NCBI GenBank assembly: GCA_027486655.1
Contig: JAIXOR010000072.1
Span: 62,001 to 126,000, forward strand
Length of the DNA stretch: 64,000 bases
Origin: Verrucomicrobiaceae bacterium
Lineage (GTDB): Bacteria; Verrucomicrobiota; Verrucomicrobiia; Verrucomicrobiales; Akkermansiaceae
Reading direction: 5' to 3'
The translations under genes were made by a program, and so were the position numbers. Under the pieces are notes generated by a model, which was given only the letters and a program-made list of their open reading frames with translations, ran no database searches and was not told where the DNA came from. This document shows, one piece after another, positions 29,523-38,609 of the stretch (positions are counted from its first letter, which is position 1; every line of letters starts with the position of its first letter).

Positions 29523-30497
29523 ATGGCCGCCCCCGGATTCAGCATCGGTCTGGGGGCCTTGCTTCTGCTTCTGCCGCTTGCCGACGTTTCCGCCCAGGGG
29601 CCTCATGCCCTGCCTCAGGCGAGGTCCGGGCCTCCACGCTTTCATGATCCATCCACCCCGGTCCGGGAGCGCGGGGAATGGTGGGTGTTTTCCACCGGCA
29701 ACGGGCTCTTGTCACGCCGTTCGAACGATCTGACGACCTGGCGCGAAGGTCCGCCGGTGTTCAAGGAGTTTCCCCCATGGCATCGGGAAGTGGTGCCCTC
29801 CCAGCGCGGTCACCTGTGGGCTCCCGATCTGGTGTTTCATGACGGGCTTTGGCGTTTGTATTACTCGGTCTCTTCGTTTGGAAAAAACACCTCCGCCATC
29901 GGGTTGGTGACCAGTCCGGTACTGGACCCTGCGGATCCGCGCTGCCATTGGCGGGATATGGGGATCGTGATCCGCTCCGGCCCGCAATCGGATTTCAACG
30001 CGATCGATCCCCACGTCGTGATGGATGGCGGCCGTCATTGGATGAGCTTCGGATCCTTTTGGGGCGGCATCCAGTTGCTGGAGCTCTCTCCGGAGACCGG
30101 CCTTGCCCATCCGGAACGTGGACGGCCGCGGAGGATCGCTTGGAATGAATCGATCGAAGCACCCGCCATTCTCCGGCATGGAGGATTCTATCATCTTTTC
30201 GTCAACTGGGGTTTTTGCTGCCGCGGAGTGAAAAGCACCTACGAGATCCGCACCGGACGCAGCCGCTCGATCACCGGGCCCTATCTGGACAAGGACGGTC
30301 GCGACATGGCGGCTGGAGGTGGCTCGCTGCTTCTGGCCACCCGGGAAAACCGCATCGGCCCCGGGCATCCCTCGTTTCTGGAAAAGGGCGGCCAGTGGAG
30401 CATGTTCCATCACTTTTACGATGCCTCGCGCGGCGGTCGCTCCGATCTCCACTCGGTGCGCATCGAGTGGATTGATGGCTGGCCGGTCGTCCGTTAG
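29523..30497 (+). CDS. Secreted glycoside hydrolase family 43 (arabinanase-like)
   Basis: This 324-residue exported enzyme has a signal peptide (GLGALLLLLPLADVSAQG). The five-bladed beta-propeller family GH43 is recognised by FHDPST near the N-terminus (general base D42), FNAIDPHVV (pKa-modulating Asp) and ESIEAPAILRHGGFYHLF (general acid Glu). It also has the HLWAPDLVFHDGLWRLYYS segment and GPGHPSFL near the end, both typical of endo-1,5-alpha-L-arabinanases. I chose the ATG at 29523, after the ftsH stop; an in-frame start at 29430 would overlap ftsH and bury the signal peptide. It ends with TAG in a GTTAG context. Confidence 0.88.
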   Translation: MAAPGFSIGLGALLLLLPLADVSAQGPHALPQARSGPPRFHDPSTPVRERGEWWVFSTGNGLLSRRSNDLTTWREGPPVFKEFPPWHREVVPSQRGHLWAPDLVFHDGLWRLYYSVSSFGKNTSAIGLVTSPVLDPADPRCHWRDMGIVIRSGPQSDFNAIDPHVVMDGGRHWMSFGSFWGGIQLLELSPETGLAHPERGRPRRIAWNESIEAPAILRHGGFYHLFVNWGFCCRGVKSTYEIRTGRSRSITGPYLDKDGRDMAAGGGSLLLATRENRIGPGHPSFLEKGGQWSMFHHFYDASRGGRSDLHSVRIEWIDGWPVVR

Positions 30498-30513
30498 ATC
30501 GGACCTTGGCCGT

Positions 30514-31719
30514 TCAATTCGTGGCCGCCTTGAGCACCGGATCGCTCCACGCGTCCAACGCTTTCCTTTCCTCGGGCGTGAGCGAGTCGAGCCGCCGCCG
30601 TTTCTCGATCATCGAGCGATCCTCCTCGGAAACCGGCACACTCACATCCGGTGTGATTCCCTTGCGATGCGGGGTGGCTCCGGAGGGCGTGTGATAGGTG
30701 GCGATGGTCAGGCGGAGGGCGGTGCCTCCGCCCATTGGGATGATGTTCTGCACCGAGCCTTTTCCGTAGCTGGTCTCGCCGAAAACCCGGGCGCGCTTGA
30801 GGTCTTGCAGGGCACCCGCCGTGAGTTCCGAGGCGGATGCGGACATGCGGTCGATGAGAACCGCGATCGGGTAGTCGCGCTTGCGCCGTTGCTTGTCCGG
30901 AGTCTTGAGGGTCTCGATGTCGGCCTCGTTGCGGCCGCGGGTGGTCACCACCGCCGTGCCGGGGGGCAGCCAGAGGCCGAGAATGCGGACCGTTTCATGG
31001 AGGTCGCCGCCGCCGTTGCCGCGCAGGTCGAATACGAGTGACTTCATCCCCGCGTCTTCGAGTTCGTCGAGGGCTGCCTCCATCTCCGCGGCACAGGATG
31101 ATCCGAAGGTGGCCAGTCGGACGTAGCCGATGCCACGACCCTTGTCCTGCATGAAGGACTCCGCCACCGAGCGGGTTTCCACCACGCGGTGGATGAGGCG
31201 GATCTCCACCGGCTTCGGTGATGCGGGCGACTTCACCAACAGTGTGGTGACCGCTCCTGCGGGCTTCCTCTGGGCGGCGGTCCACTCGGCGAAGTCCTCG
31301 GAGGTGGCCTTGCGTCCATCGATCTCCAGCAGGGCCGACCCGGCGAGAATGCCGGCGGATGAGGCCGGGCCGAGTGGTGCCACGGTTGAAACGCAGGCAC
31401 CATCCGCCCTGAGCCCGAACGAGAGTCCGAGGGAGGGGATCTCGGGCGAAAGATCCGGTGTTTCCTTCATCATCTCCGCCATCTCCGGATGGATGAAGGA
31501 CGAGTGTGGATCGAGCGACGACAGCATGCCATCCAGTGCATGGTTCACCAGGCGTTCGTAGGCCAGTCGGTCCACATCCGGATGCCGGGCCTTTACGGTT
31601 TCCATCACTTCGATGAATCGGCGGATCGCGGGATAGGCCGCGTCCTCCGCGTCCGGAGGCTTGGGGGCTGCGGCCATGACCGTGGAACCGGCGAGCAACC
31701 AACACATCGTTCGAAACAT
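30514..31719 (-). CDS. C-terminal processing protease, S41 family
   Basis: This 401-residue exported serine protease carries a signal peptide (MFRTMCWLLAGSTVMAAAP). It has a helical N-terminal part with LDGMLSSLDPHSSF, a PDZ domain (residues about 95-170, GPASSAGILAGSALLEIDG) and the S41 catalytic domain. The catalytic Ser lies in MSASASELTAGALQD and the Lys in GETSYGKGSVQ, the Ser/Lys dyad of CtpA/Prc enzymes. These proteases trim or degrade envelope proteins from their C-termini. It converges on the GH43 gene with 16 bp between. The upstream region (31.72-32.10 kb) is shared divergently with the next gene. Confidence 0.93.
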   Translation of the reverse strand: MFRTMCWLLAGSTVMAAAPKPPDAEDAAYPAIRRFIEVMETVKARHPDVDRLAYERLVNHALDGMLSSLDPHSSFIHPEMAEMMKETPDLSPEIPSLGLSFGLRADGACVSTVAPLGPASSAGILAGSALLEIDGRKATSEDFAEWTAAQRKPAGAVTTLLVKSPASPKPVEIRLIHRVVETRSVAESFMQDKGRGIGYVRLATFGSSCAAEMEAALDELEDAGMKSLVFDLRGNGGGDLHETVRILGLWLPPGTAVVTTRGRNEADIETLKTPDKQRRKRDYPIAVLIDRMSASASELTAGALQDLKRARVFGETSYGKGSVQNIIPMGGGTALRLTIATYHTPSGATPHRKGITPDVSVPVSEEDRSMIEKRRRLDSLTPEERKALDAWSDPVLKAATN

Positions 31720-32096
31720 GCGCCGTTCCTAGCATTCCCGATGCTCGCGGGCACGGTAAAAATCCGCCCTTCGAAGCGGTCATCATCGGCATGCAAGGCC
31801 GATTCTTTTTTTTCTTTTCGGTTGCGGCGGAGGAGGCTCGGGTTAGCATCCTCACGACTGCTGTGTTCGAGTATCCTGGTTGCTGGCCCGAACCGATATA
31901 AACGAACAGGGAATCACCTCCGGTCCATCATGTCATGCCTTACAGAGGAAGACAAAACACCACCGGAACCTCCCACCTATAGAGTTCACGGAACGTGGCT
32001 CACAGCGCCTAAAACGGCACAGCGGTTCCCCTTGTACGGATCCATCGGTTCCTGCGATTTCGAAACAAATGATGCGCGCGACGGCGCTTCGACCGC
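31720..32096. other. Intergenic region between the divergent S41 protease and membrane-protein genes
   Basis: This 377-bp spacer between divergent genes presumably holds both promoters. It includes a T-rich stretch at 31805-31818 preceded by a short CGGC/GGCCG hairpin on the plus strand, and one GTTAG at 31852-31856. I see no convincing -10/-35 pair, tRNA or conserved RNA, and the small open frames crossing it have no protein-like composition. Confidence 0.5.
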
Positions 32097-33119
32097 ATGC
32101 TGAACCGTCATTCGCTTTATTCGGGCCTCGTTTTCTTTGTGATCGGAATCGGAGTCGGTTGGTTCGCCAAAGAAAGCGCCGCCACCGGGCACCGAAGCGA
32201 TGTCCGTGCGGACCGCGGTTCCGCCCCGGCAAACTCCGTGTCGAAGTCCGAGTCCGCTGATGCCCCGCCTCCGCCGGTCGCCGGGAAACGGGCGATCCGG
32301 GAGACGCCACCCAAAGCCGCCAAGCCCGCGCCCGCCGTTGATTCCGAGGAAATGAAGAAGGCGCAGAGCCAGATGACCAAGGCCATGGCCGACCGCCGCC
32401 GCAAGGATTTCGAGCGGCATCTTGGCAAGCTCACCGAGTCGCTTTCGCTGAGCGATTCTCAGAAGGCGGATGCCATGAAGTGGCTCGATGGGAAAATCCT
32501 CGGGCTTGCTGAATTGGATTGGTCCGATCCTTCCGTTTTGATGGACAAAAACGGTCCGCTTTCCGCGCTGACGACCGAGGCGCTGGAAAAGGAGCTTGAG
32601 AAGGGGTTGACCGCCGAACAGAAGGCCGCGCTGGTGGCCTTCAAAGAGAAGGAGACCCGGTCGAAGGTCGATTCGATGGCACTCAAGAGCCTCTCCCAAC
32701 TCCAGGGAGTGGTGGATTTCAACGAGGGGCAGAGGGATGAGGTTTACAAGATCCTTGCCGCGGAGGCGGAGCGCAAGGTGACCCAGGAGGCGGAAACGAC
32801 GAATCCCGCGAGCCTTTTCACCGAGGGCATGGGCATCGATCTGGATCCCTACGATCTCGGGCTGCATGAGGCGATGACTTCCGGCATGTCCGAGCTGACG
32901 GCGGGCGATGAGAAATCCGTGATGGAAAATCTCCGCAAGATGGTGGACGACCGGATCAACGCGAAAGTGGAACTGCTGCGCCCGGTGCTCGATGAGAAGC
33001 AGCTCGAGCAGTATCGCAACGAGCTCAAGAGCAAGGGAACCGGTTTTCTCGGCGGTGCGATGATGGGCGGAGTGGAAGTGGACTCCGATTCCTCGACGAC
33101 CATCCTGCCGGCGCAGTGA
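32097..33119 (+). CDS. Membrane-anchored, helix-rich protein of unknown function
   Basis: This 340-residue protein has a single N-terminal membrane anchor (SLYSGLVFFVIGIGVGWFA), followed by a low-complexity linker rich in Ser, Pro and Ala (residues 30-80). The rest is charged and mostly helical (residues about 80-310), with heptad-like stretches such as EKELEKGLTAEQKAALVAFKEKE and DEKSVMENLRKMVDDRINAKVE. The tail turns Gly-rich (GTGFLGGAMMGG) and ends in acidic and Ser residues. The anchored topology places the helical part in the periplasm. I do not recognise a family; similar anchored helical proteins are common in Verrucomicrobia. It is 10 nt upstream of mutY. Confidence 0.7.
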   Translation: MLNRHSLYSGLVFFVIGIGVGWFAKESAATGHRSDVRADRGSAPANSVSKSESADAPPPPVAGKRAIRETPPKAAKPAPAVDSEEMKKAQSQMTKAMADRRRKDFERHLGKLTESLSLSDSQKADAMKWLDGKILGLAELDWSDPSVLMDKNGPLSALTTEALEKELEKGLTAEQKAALVAFKEKETRSKVDSMALKSLSQLQGVVDFNEGQRDEVYKILAAEAERKVTQEAETTNPASLFTEGMGIDLDPYDLGLHEAMTSGMSELTAGDEKSVMENLRKMVDDRINAKVELLRPVLDEKQLEQYRNELKSKGTGFLGGAMMGGVEVDSDSSTTILPAQ

Positions 33120-33129
33120 TGGTTCGGGC

Positions 33130-34221
33130 GTGGATTTCCTCCAATGTCCGCTTTACCTCCCGCGCAAATCGCGGAGCATTCGCGTCGTGTTGAAGCCCCG
33201 TTGCGAGAAGGATGCCATCGAGGGAAGGGCCGGGTTCCACTCGGCGCTTCACGGATGGTTTTCGAAACACGGGCGGGACTATCCCTGGAGACGGACCACC
33301 GATCCCTATCAGATTCTGGTTTCCGAGGTGATGCTCCAGCAGACGCAGATCGCGACGGTGCTGGGGAAAGGATACTTCACCCGCTTCATTGAGGCCTTTC
33401 CGGATGTTGCGGCACTTGCCGCGGCCGAGGATGCTCCCTTGCTCAAGGCCTGGGAGGGGCTCGGATACTACCGCCGGGCGAGGATGCTCCGCGAGACCGC
33501 GCGAGCCGTGGTTCATCTCCATGGCGGCCGTTTTCCCGAGGAGATCGAGGACCTGGGCAAGCTTCCCGGCATCGGACCCTACACGGCGGGTGCCCTGAGG
33601 GCTTTCGCGTTTGGAAAACCCTCGGTGCTTGTGGATGGAAATGTGGCCCGGGTGATCGCCCGGCTCATGGATTTCAACGAACCGATCGATGCCACCTCCG
33701 GCCTGCGGCAGATCTGGTCCTGGGCGGGTGAACTTGCGGATCCCCGCAAACCGCGACCCTATCACGCCGCGCTGATGGAGCTCGGTCAAAGGATCTGCCG
33801 CCCTGGTGTGCCGGATTGCCTCGGCTGCCCGGTTTCCCGATTCTGCCGGTGTTCGGCTCCGGAGAATCTTCCGCTGAAAGGCCGCAAAACCGCCATCACG
33901 GAGGTCGACGAACACGTGCTCTGGCTGCGTGACCGCAAAGGGCGGGTCCTGCTGCATCAGGAAGCCGGTGCCCGCCGGACCGGCCTGTGGAAACTTCCCG
34001 TCCGCAAGGAGTCGGAGCTTGCCGGCTTTGCGGAGATCCTCAAGCAGCGCTATGGCATCACCCGTTTTCGCGTGACCATGCGTGTTCATGACGGGGGTGT
34101 CGCCGCGCCCGGATTCCAGCCCGTCGATGGCGACTCATGGAAGACGCCGGAAGAGATCGCCGCGTTGGCGCTGGCCGCTCCTTTTCGCAAAGCGGTGGAG
34201 CGTTTGCTGCACGAAATCTGA
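33130..34221 (+). CDS. mutY: A/G-specific adenine glycosylase
   Basis: This base-excision repair enzyme removes adenine mispaired with 8-oxoguanine. The 363-residue protein has the HhH-GPD fold: catalytic Glu (E66) in SEVMLQQTQ, the helix-hairpin-helix LPGIGPYTAGAL, and catalytic Asp in LVDGNVARVIAR. The 4Fe-4S loop is C-x6-C-x2-C-x5-C (CRPGVPDCLGCPVSRFC), exactly the MutY spacing. The C-terminal Nudix-like domain that reads 8-oxoG is present (HVLWLRDRKGRVLLHQEAGARRTGLW). The start is uncertain: GTG at 33130 gives about 35 residues before the conserved core, and another GTG at 33187 would shorten it. Confidence 0.94.
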   Translation: MDFLQCPLYLPRKSRSIRVVLKPRCEKDAIEGRAGFHSALHGWFSKHGRDYPWRRTTDPYQILVSEVMLQQTQIATVLGKGYFTRFIEAFPDVAALAAAEDAPLLKAWEGLGYYRRARMLRETARAVVHLHGGRFPEEIEDLGKLPGIGPYTAGALRAFAFGKPSVLVDGNVARVIARLMDFNEPIDATSGLRQIWSWAGELADPRKPRPYHAALMELGQRICRPGVPDCLGCPVSRFCRCSAPENLPLKGRKTAITEVDEHVLWLRDRKGRVLLHQEAGARRTGLWKLPVRKESELAGFAEILKQRYGITRFRVTMRVHDGGVAAPGFQPVDGDSWKTPEEIAALALAAPFRKAVERLLHEI

Positions 34222-34266
34222 AATCGGATGTGACGAGGCACGGCTTGTGTGCTTTCCTCCGCCCGG

Positions 34267-35043
34267 ATGCACCTGATTTCACGCGCGATTCTCCTCATGC
34301 AGCTTCTCTGGCTGCTGCCGTCGTGCTCCGTGCCGCCCTTGGCCGATACCAAGGTGCCGGACCCCGTCGTCCGCAGGTTGGTCGCGAAACGATCGGCCGC
34401 CGTGATCGTGACCAGCCGGAACGACCTCGGGCAGTGGATGAATCGGGGCTTCGCCGTATCGCAGGCCCCGGGCGATGCGGATGGGGGATCGGCCACGCCG
34501 GTCGCTGCGGATGGCTATTTTCTCACTGCCGACCACGTGCTCGCCCGCGAGGCCGGGCGCAATGTGTTCGTGCTCTACGGCGATGCCGGGCGCTTCGTCC
34601 CGGTGAAGGCCCGCATTGTCTGGCGCTCGGAACGGGCGGACCTGGCCTTGCTCCACATTCCTGCCGCCACGCCAAACCACTACCGTTGGACCGCGCCGGA
34701 CCGCTGGCTGCCGGTTGGCACGCCGCTGGTTCACGGCGGCATCGCCACGGGCCTCAAGTCCGGATGGGGCCGTCTCGGCACCGCCATTCCTCCCGAGGGC
34801 GGCCTTCTCGGGTTCCGGCGATTCAAGATCGACATCCCGCTCCAGCCCGGCGACAGCGGCGGAGCGGTGGTGGATGCCTACGGTTCGCTCATCGGCATCA
34901 ATTCCGCGGTCGAGTTTCTCGTGCCGATGGAAACCGCGTTCTTTGTCGACTCGGAGGGCAACCGTCCTCACGTGCGCAGCCTGGAGGCGCTGATCGCCCA
35001 CGACCGTGCGAGAAACACGAAGCCCGTCACCGCCGTAAACTGA
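34267..35043 (+). CDS. Trypsin-fold serine protease, predicted lipoprotein
   Basis: This 258-residue protein starts with a lipoprotein signal (LLMQLLWLLPSC), placing it on the periplasmic face of a membrane. The chymotrypsin-like triad is complete: His in LTADHVLA, Asp in RADLALLHI and Ser in PGDSGGAVVD. There is no PDZ domain, unlike the HtrA at 16.6 kb. The substrate is unknown. The ATG at 34267 was chosen over the one at 34249 because it directly starts the signal sequence. It is 4 nt from the next lipoprotein gene and so in an operon with it. Confidence 0.85.
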   Translation: MHLISRAILLMQLLWLLPSCSVPPLADTKVPDPVVRRLVAKRSAAVIVTSRNDLGQWMNRGFAVSQAPGDADGGSATPVAADGYFLTADHVLAREAGRNVFVLYGDAGRFVPVKARIVWRSERADLALLHIPAATPNHYRWTAPDRWLPVGTPLVHGGIATGLKSGWGRLGTAIPPEGGLLGFRRFKIDIPLQPGDSGGAVVDAYGSLIGINSAVEFLVPMETAFFVDSEGNRPHVRSLEALIAHDRARNTKPVTAVN

Positions 35044-35047
35044 GGAG

Positions 35048-35482
35048 ATGGACGCAGCGCGCAAGTTCCCGGTGATTCTCATCCGTCGCCTGATCCTGAC
35101 GGCGGCCGTAGGTCTGTTAGGGGGTTGTGCCACCTTTGAGGAATCCGGCCTGCCTGGAAGCGCCTCATCCATGGCGCGCAACCAGATGATGCAGGTCAGC
35201 CGCGAGCCCGCTTCGTTTGGATACTACCGGCTCACCTCGCTCGGCAGGATCTATCCGGATCTCGACGCCTTCGTCCGCACCCGCGGCCTGCCGGATTTCC
35301 TGGCGGAAACGACCAACCGGGGCAGCAGTTACTACATCCTTTACTACCTCGCGGATCGCGAAGCCTTCGCCTGCCGGAATCGCCCCGGCCAGCGGAAATC
35401 TCTGGAATTCGCCGGTCCCTATCCGATCACTCCGCGCGAAGTGCGGACTCTTGAAGACTTGCGCGCCGCCCGTCCCCGCTGA
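35048..35482 (+). CDS. Small lipoprotein of unknown function
   Basis: This 144-residue protein has a typical lipobox (AAVGLLGGC), so the mature lipoprotein begins with Cys. The mature part is small and mixed alpha/beta with clusters of aromatic residues (SSYYILYYLADREAF). I recognise no family. It is coupled to the lipoprotein protease gene 4 nt upstream, and the pair may act together. The codon for the second Leu of the lipobox is TTA inside GTTAG. Confidence 0.7.
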   Translation: MDAARKFPVILIRRLILTAAVGLLGGCATFEESGLPGSASSMARNQMMQVSREPASFGYYRLTSLGRIYPDLDAFVRTRGLPDFLAETTNRGSSYYILYYLADREAFACRNRPGQRKSLEFAGPYPITPREVRTLEDLRAARPR

Positions 35483-35541
35483 CGATTTTTTTCAAGATTG
35501 CCCTAAGATCCTCAGGCGGGGATCGTTGTGCGTAGGAATCC

Positions 35542-37647
35542 ATGAAATCCAGAACAACGCTACTCCTCTTGCTGGCATCCGCTCCCGTTTACGCACAGAA
35601 TTTCCTCGATCCCCTGGTGGTGACCGCCTCCCGCACCGAACAGAAGGAAAGTGATTCCCCTTACTCGACGGAGGTCCTCGATGCGGAATACATCCGCGAC
35701 AACACCCGCCGCACTTTGCCCGATGTGCTGCAATACACCCCCGGCGTGCTTGTTCAGAAAACCGCGCACGGGCACGGCTCTCCGTTCATCCGTGGATTCA
35801 CCGGCAGGCAGAACCTGCTTCTCGTCGACGGCGTGCGCATCAACAACTCCACCTTCCGCGGCGGCCCGGTGCAGTATTGGAACACCGTGGATCCCTACTC
35901 GCTCGACCGCATCGAACTGGTGAAAAGCCAGGGCTCCGTCCTCTACGGATCGGACGCCGTCGGTGGCACGCTCAACACGTTCACCAAATCCTCCGATTTC
36001 CGCGCACGGAAGGATGGCGAGATCTATCAGGCAGGCTCCGCCTATTACGAGTTCCGCGCCAATGGCCAGGGCAGCCACATTGGCCGCCTGGAGGCAGAAG
36101 CTGGCATCGGTGGCAAGTTCGGCATCATGCTCGGACTCTCCGGCAAGGACTTCGGCGACATCGAGGACTCCGCCGTCGGCCGGATGGACGGCACGGGCTA
36201 CCCCGAGCAGGACCTCGACCTGCGGATGGACTGGGCCGTGACCCCGGATTCCACACTTACCCTGGCCACCTATTATGTGAACCAGGACAAGGTTTCCCGC
36301 TGGCACCGCACCTTGGAGAACCCGGGCTGGACGCACGACGGGCACGTCGCCGCTCCGGGAACCTTCACCACCAACACCTACGATCAGGAACGCTCGCTCA
36401 CTTACCTCCGTTATGCGGGCGAGAATCCCGATGCCGGTGCCGCCATTTCGCGCTGGAGCGCCACACTTTCCTATCAGGCCGTGAATGATTCCGAGTTCCA
36501 GGATCGCAATCCCAGCAAGGACGACATCCGCGGGGCCGATATCGACGTGAACACCCTCGGCTTCGACCTCACCCTTGAATCCCCGATGGGCCCGGGCTCG
36601 CTGGTTTACGGATTCGATTACTACCACGACGATGTGGAATCCTCCGGCTACAAAACCGACAGCGTTGGATCCTTCCTCAGTGAAAGCCTGCCCGTCGCGG
36701 ATGACTCGGATTACGACCTCTTCGGAGCCTTCGCCCAGTATGTCTGGAAGCCCTCGGAAAAAGTCGAGATCACTTCCGGCGCCCGCTACACCTATGCCGA
36801 GGCCACCCTCGGCCGTTACAATGACGCCGCGGGCGTGGCGCAAGGCGGTGAGACCAACGAGTGGGACTCTCTCGTAGGATCCGTCCGTGGCCTCTACCGC
36901 CTCAATACCTGCTGGAGTCTCTTCGGCGGGGTTTCCCAGGCCTTCCGCGCCCCCAACCTGGACGACCTCACCGGCAACAAGACCTCATCCGCCTCCATCA
37001 ACTCGGTGGGTTCCACGGACGTCGATCCGGAGAAGTTCATCACCTACGAAGTCGGCACCCGCCATCAGACGGAAACCACCTCACTCCAGGCCGCTGTGTT
37101 CTACACCGACGGCAAGGACGTGATCACCGCCGTCGCCGATGCCCCGGGCAGCGCCACCTTCGTGACCACCAACGCCTCGGACGCCTATGTTTACGGCGTC
37201 GAACTTGAGGGTGCCTGGCGCTTCCATCCGCAGTGGACCCTTTCCGGGTTCACCGCCTGGCAGGATGGCCGCACCGAAACTCCGGACTTCCTCGGCGGTC
37301 CGGTCGATGGCAGCAAACCCATGAAGCAACAGCTGCCCCTCACCGGATCGGTCGCCCTGCGGTGGAATGATGCATCCGAAAAATTCTGGGTCGAGGGCCG
37401 TGTCCTCGCCGCCAACAAGGAGGATCGCGTGACCGCCACCGATCAGGCGCTCGACAACCAGCGCATCCCCACGGACGGCACTCCGGGCTACATCGTGGCC
37501 TCGCTGCACGCCGGATGGAAGGTCAACGACCACCTGGCCCTCAATTGCGGAATCGAGAACCTCACCGACCAGGATTACCGCAACCACGGCTCCGGCCAGA
37601 ACGAAGCCGGCCTCACCGGTATCCTCGGAGCCAAAGTGTCCTGGTAA
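35542..37647 (+). CDS. TonB-dependent outer membrane receptor
   Basis: This 701-residue receptor takes up a nutrient across the outer membrane using TonB energy. It has a signal peptide (LLLLLASAPVYAQ), a TonB-box-like DPLVVTASR, and a plug domain (residues about 30-150: DVLQYTPGVLVQ, FIRGFTGRQNLLLVDGVRIN, IELVKSQGSVLYGSDAVGG). A 22-strand-type barrel follows, with FRAPNLDDLTG and ending in NLTDQDYRNHGSGQNEAG and a terminal aromatic (VSW). It is closest in style to catecholate-siderophore or cobalamin receptors (FepA/BtuB); the ligand is not determinable. A strong hairpin follows. Confidence 0.93.
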   Translation: MKSRTTLLLLLASAPVYAQNFLDPLVVTASRTEQKESDSPYSTEVLDAEYIRDNTRRTLPDVLQYTPGVLVQKTAHGHGSPFIRGFTGRQNLLLVDGVRINNSTFRGGPVQYWNTVDPYSLDRIELVKSQGSVLYGSDAVGGTLNTFTKSSDFRARKDGEIYQAGSAYYEFRANGQGSHIGRLEAEAGIGGKFGIMLGLSGKDFGDIEDSAVGRMDGTGYPEQDLDLRMDWAVTPDSTLTLATYYVNQDKVSRWHRTLENPGWTHDGHVAAPGTFTTNTYDQERSLTYLRYAGENPDAGAAISRWSATLSYQAVNDSEFQDRNPSKDDIRGADIDVNTLGFDLTLESPMGPGSLVYGFDYYHDDVESSGYKTDSVGSFLSESLPVADDSDYDLFGAFAQYVWKPSEKVEITSGARYTYAEATLGRYNDAAGVAQGGETNEWDSLVGSVRGLYRLNTCWSLFGGVSQAFRAPNLDDLTGNKTSSASINSVGSTDVDPEKFITYEVGTRHQTETTSLQAAVFYTDGKDVITAVADAPGSATFVTTNASDAYVYGVELEGAWRFHPQWTLSGFTAWQDGRTETPDFLGGPVDGSKPMKQQLPLTGSVALRWNDASEKFWVEGRVLAANKEDRVTATDQALDNQRIPTDGTPGYIVASLHAGWKVNDHLALNCGIENLTDQDYRNHGSGQNEAGLTGILGAKVSW

Positions 37648-37676
37648 CTCCTTCCGAAGGTCTTCCGCTCGTGTTG

Positions 37677-37724
37677 AAATTCACGGAATCCGTAGCAATC
37701 CGCCGCGGGTTCCGTGAATTTTTC
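37677..37724 (+). terminator. Terminator hairpin after the TonB receptor gene
   Basis: AAATTCACGGAA (37677-37688) and TTCCGTGAATTT (37710-37721) form a perfect 12-bp stem with a 21-nt loop, followed by further T residues. Position and shape fit a rho-independent terminator for the receptor gene ending at 37647. The long loop is unusual. Confidence 0.7.
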
Positions 37725-37877
37725 GTGAATACCCCTTTTGAAGCAGTGAGAAGCCAACTTCCCTCTTGCGTCCTACGGCTGGCGTCGTAGCTTGAGCTTG
37801 ATCGTCGCGGAATTTCCGAGGTGATCCATACAAACCGGGGCGCTTGCCCCATCCATAAACCGATACATACCAAACCT

Positions 37878-38582
37878 ATGAAAATGAACCCAAAACAACG
37901 TCGCGGCTTCACGCTTGTCGAGCTGCTCGTCGTCATCGTCATCATCGCGGCCCTCGCCGGTCTCACCGCTCCCATGGTGATCCGCCAGCGCAAGAAGGCC
38001 GACCAGACCGAAGCCACCAACAACGCCCGCCAGATCGGCATCGCGCTGTTTGAATTCGAGAACTCCTACGGCAGCTTCCCGGACCAAACCACCGCCGAGA
38101 CCGTCCGGACCAACACCGAGACCCAGCTCAGCCTTGGCACCGCCAACTCGAACGATTACTTCCGCCAGCTCATCGCTGCGGAGGTCTGCCAATCCGAGGC
38201 CATGTTCTACGCCAAGACCGCCTTCACCAAGAAGCCGGACAACGTGTTCAGCACCAGCAACAAGGCGCTCGAAAAGGGTGAAGTCGGCTTCGGCTACATC
38301 ATGGACACCAACAAGGCTTTCAGCACCGCTGGAAACCCTGCCCGTCCGATCGTCGCCGCTCCGCTTGCGTTCCCGTTCTCCTCGGGCCAGTTCGACACCG
38401 ACGTCTATGACTTCAAGGCCGTCGTTCTCCGCATCGACAACTCCGTGCAGTCGCTCTCGGTGCTCAAGTCCACCAAGCTCGCCCAGCTCGGCGGCGGCAA
38501 GAACCTCCTTCAGACCGGCGACGACACCGTCTGGGGAACCGGCGTGACCCCCACCATGGTCAACCCCGACCCGAAGAGCTGA
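37878..38582 (+). CDS. Type IV pilin-like / type II secretion pseudopilin (prepilin-type N-methylation)
   Basis: This 234-residue protein begins with a short basic leader cut before Phe (QRRG/FTLVELLVVI), with Glu at position +5 as in type IV prepilins and pseudopilins. The hydrophobic helix continues to about residue 35. The C-terminal globular part (DFKAVVLRIDNSVQSL) resembles the many free-standing 'type II secretion system protein' genes of Verrucomicrobia. No other pilus or secretion gene is next to it, so its assembly partners lie elsewhere. I used the ATG at 37878; an ATG at 37884 would also work. Confidence 0.88.
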   Translation: MKMNPKQRRGFTLVELLVVIVIIAALAGLTAPMVIRQRKKADQTEATNNARQIGIALFEFENSYGSFPDQTTAETVRTNTETQLSLGTANSNDYFRQLIAAEVCQSEAMFYAKTAFTKKPDNVFSTSNKALEKGEVGFGYIMDTNKAFSTAGNPARPIVAAPLAFPFSSGQFDTDVYDFKAVVLRIDNSVQSLSVLKSTKLAQLGGGKNLLQTGDDTVWGTGVTPTMVNPDPKS

Positions 38583-38609
38583 TCGTCATCTGACGGAATC
38601 TCAATCCCC

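Noticed and set aside
31850-31880. Possible tRNA T-arm-like TTCGAG in the 31.7-32.1 kb spacer
   Set aside because: No matching acceptor, D-arm or anticodon stem could be found around it.
33025-34089. 354-residue minus-strand open frame
   Set aside because: It is antisense to mutY, which carries the catalytic residues and Fe-S cysteines.
35465-35500. Terminator-like T run after the small lipoprotein gene
   Set aside because: Only a 4-bp stem (CGTC/GACG) precedes the T run, insufficient to call.
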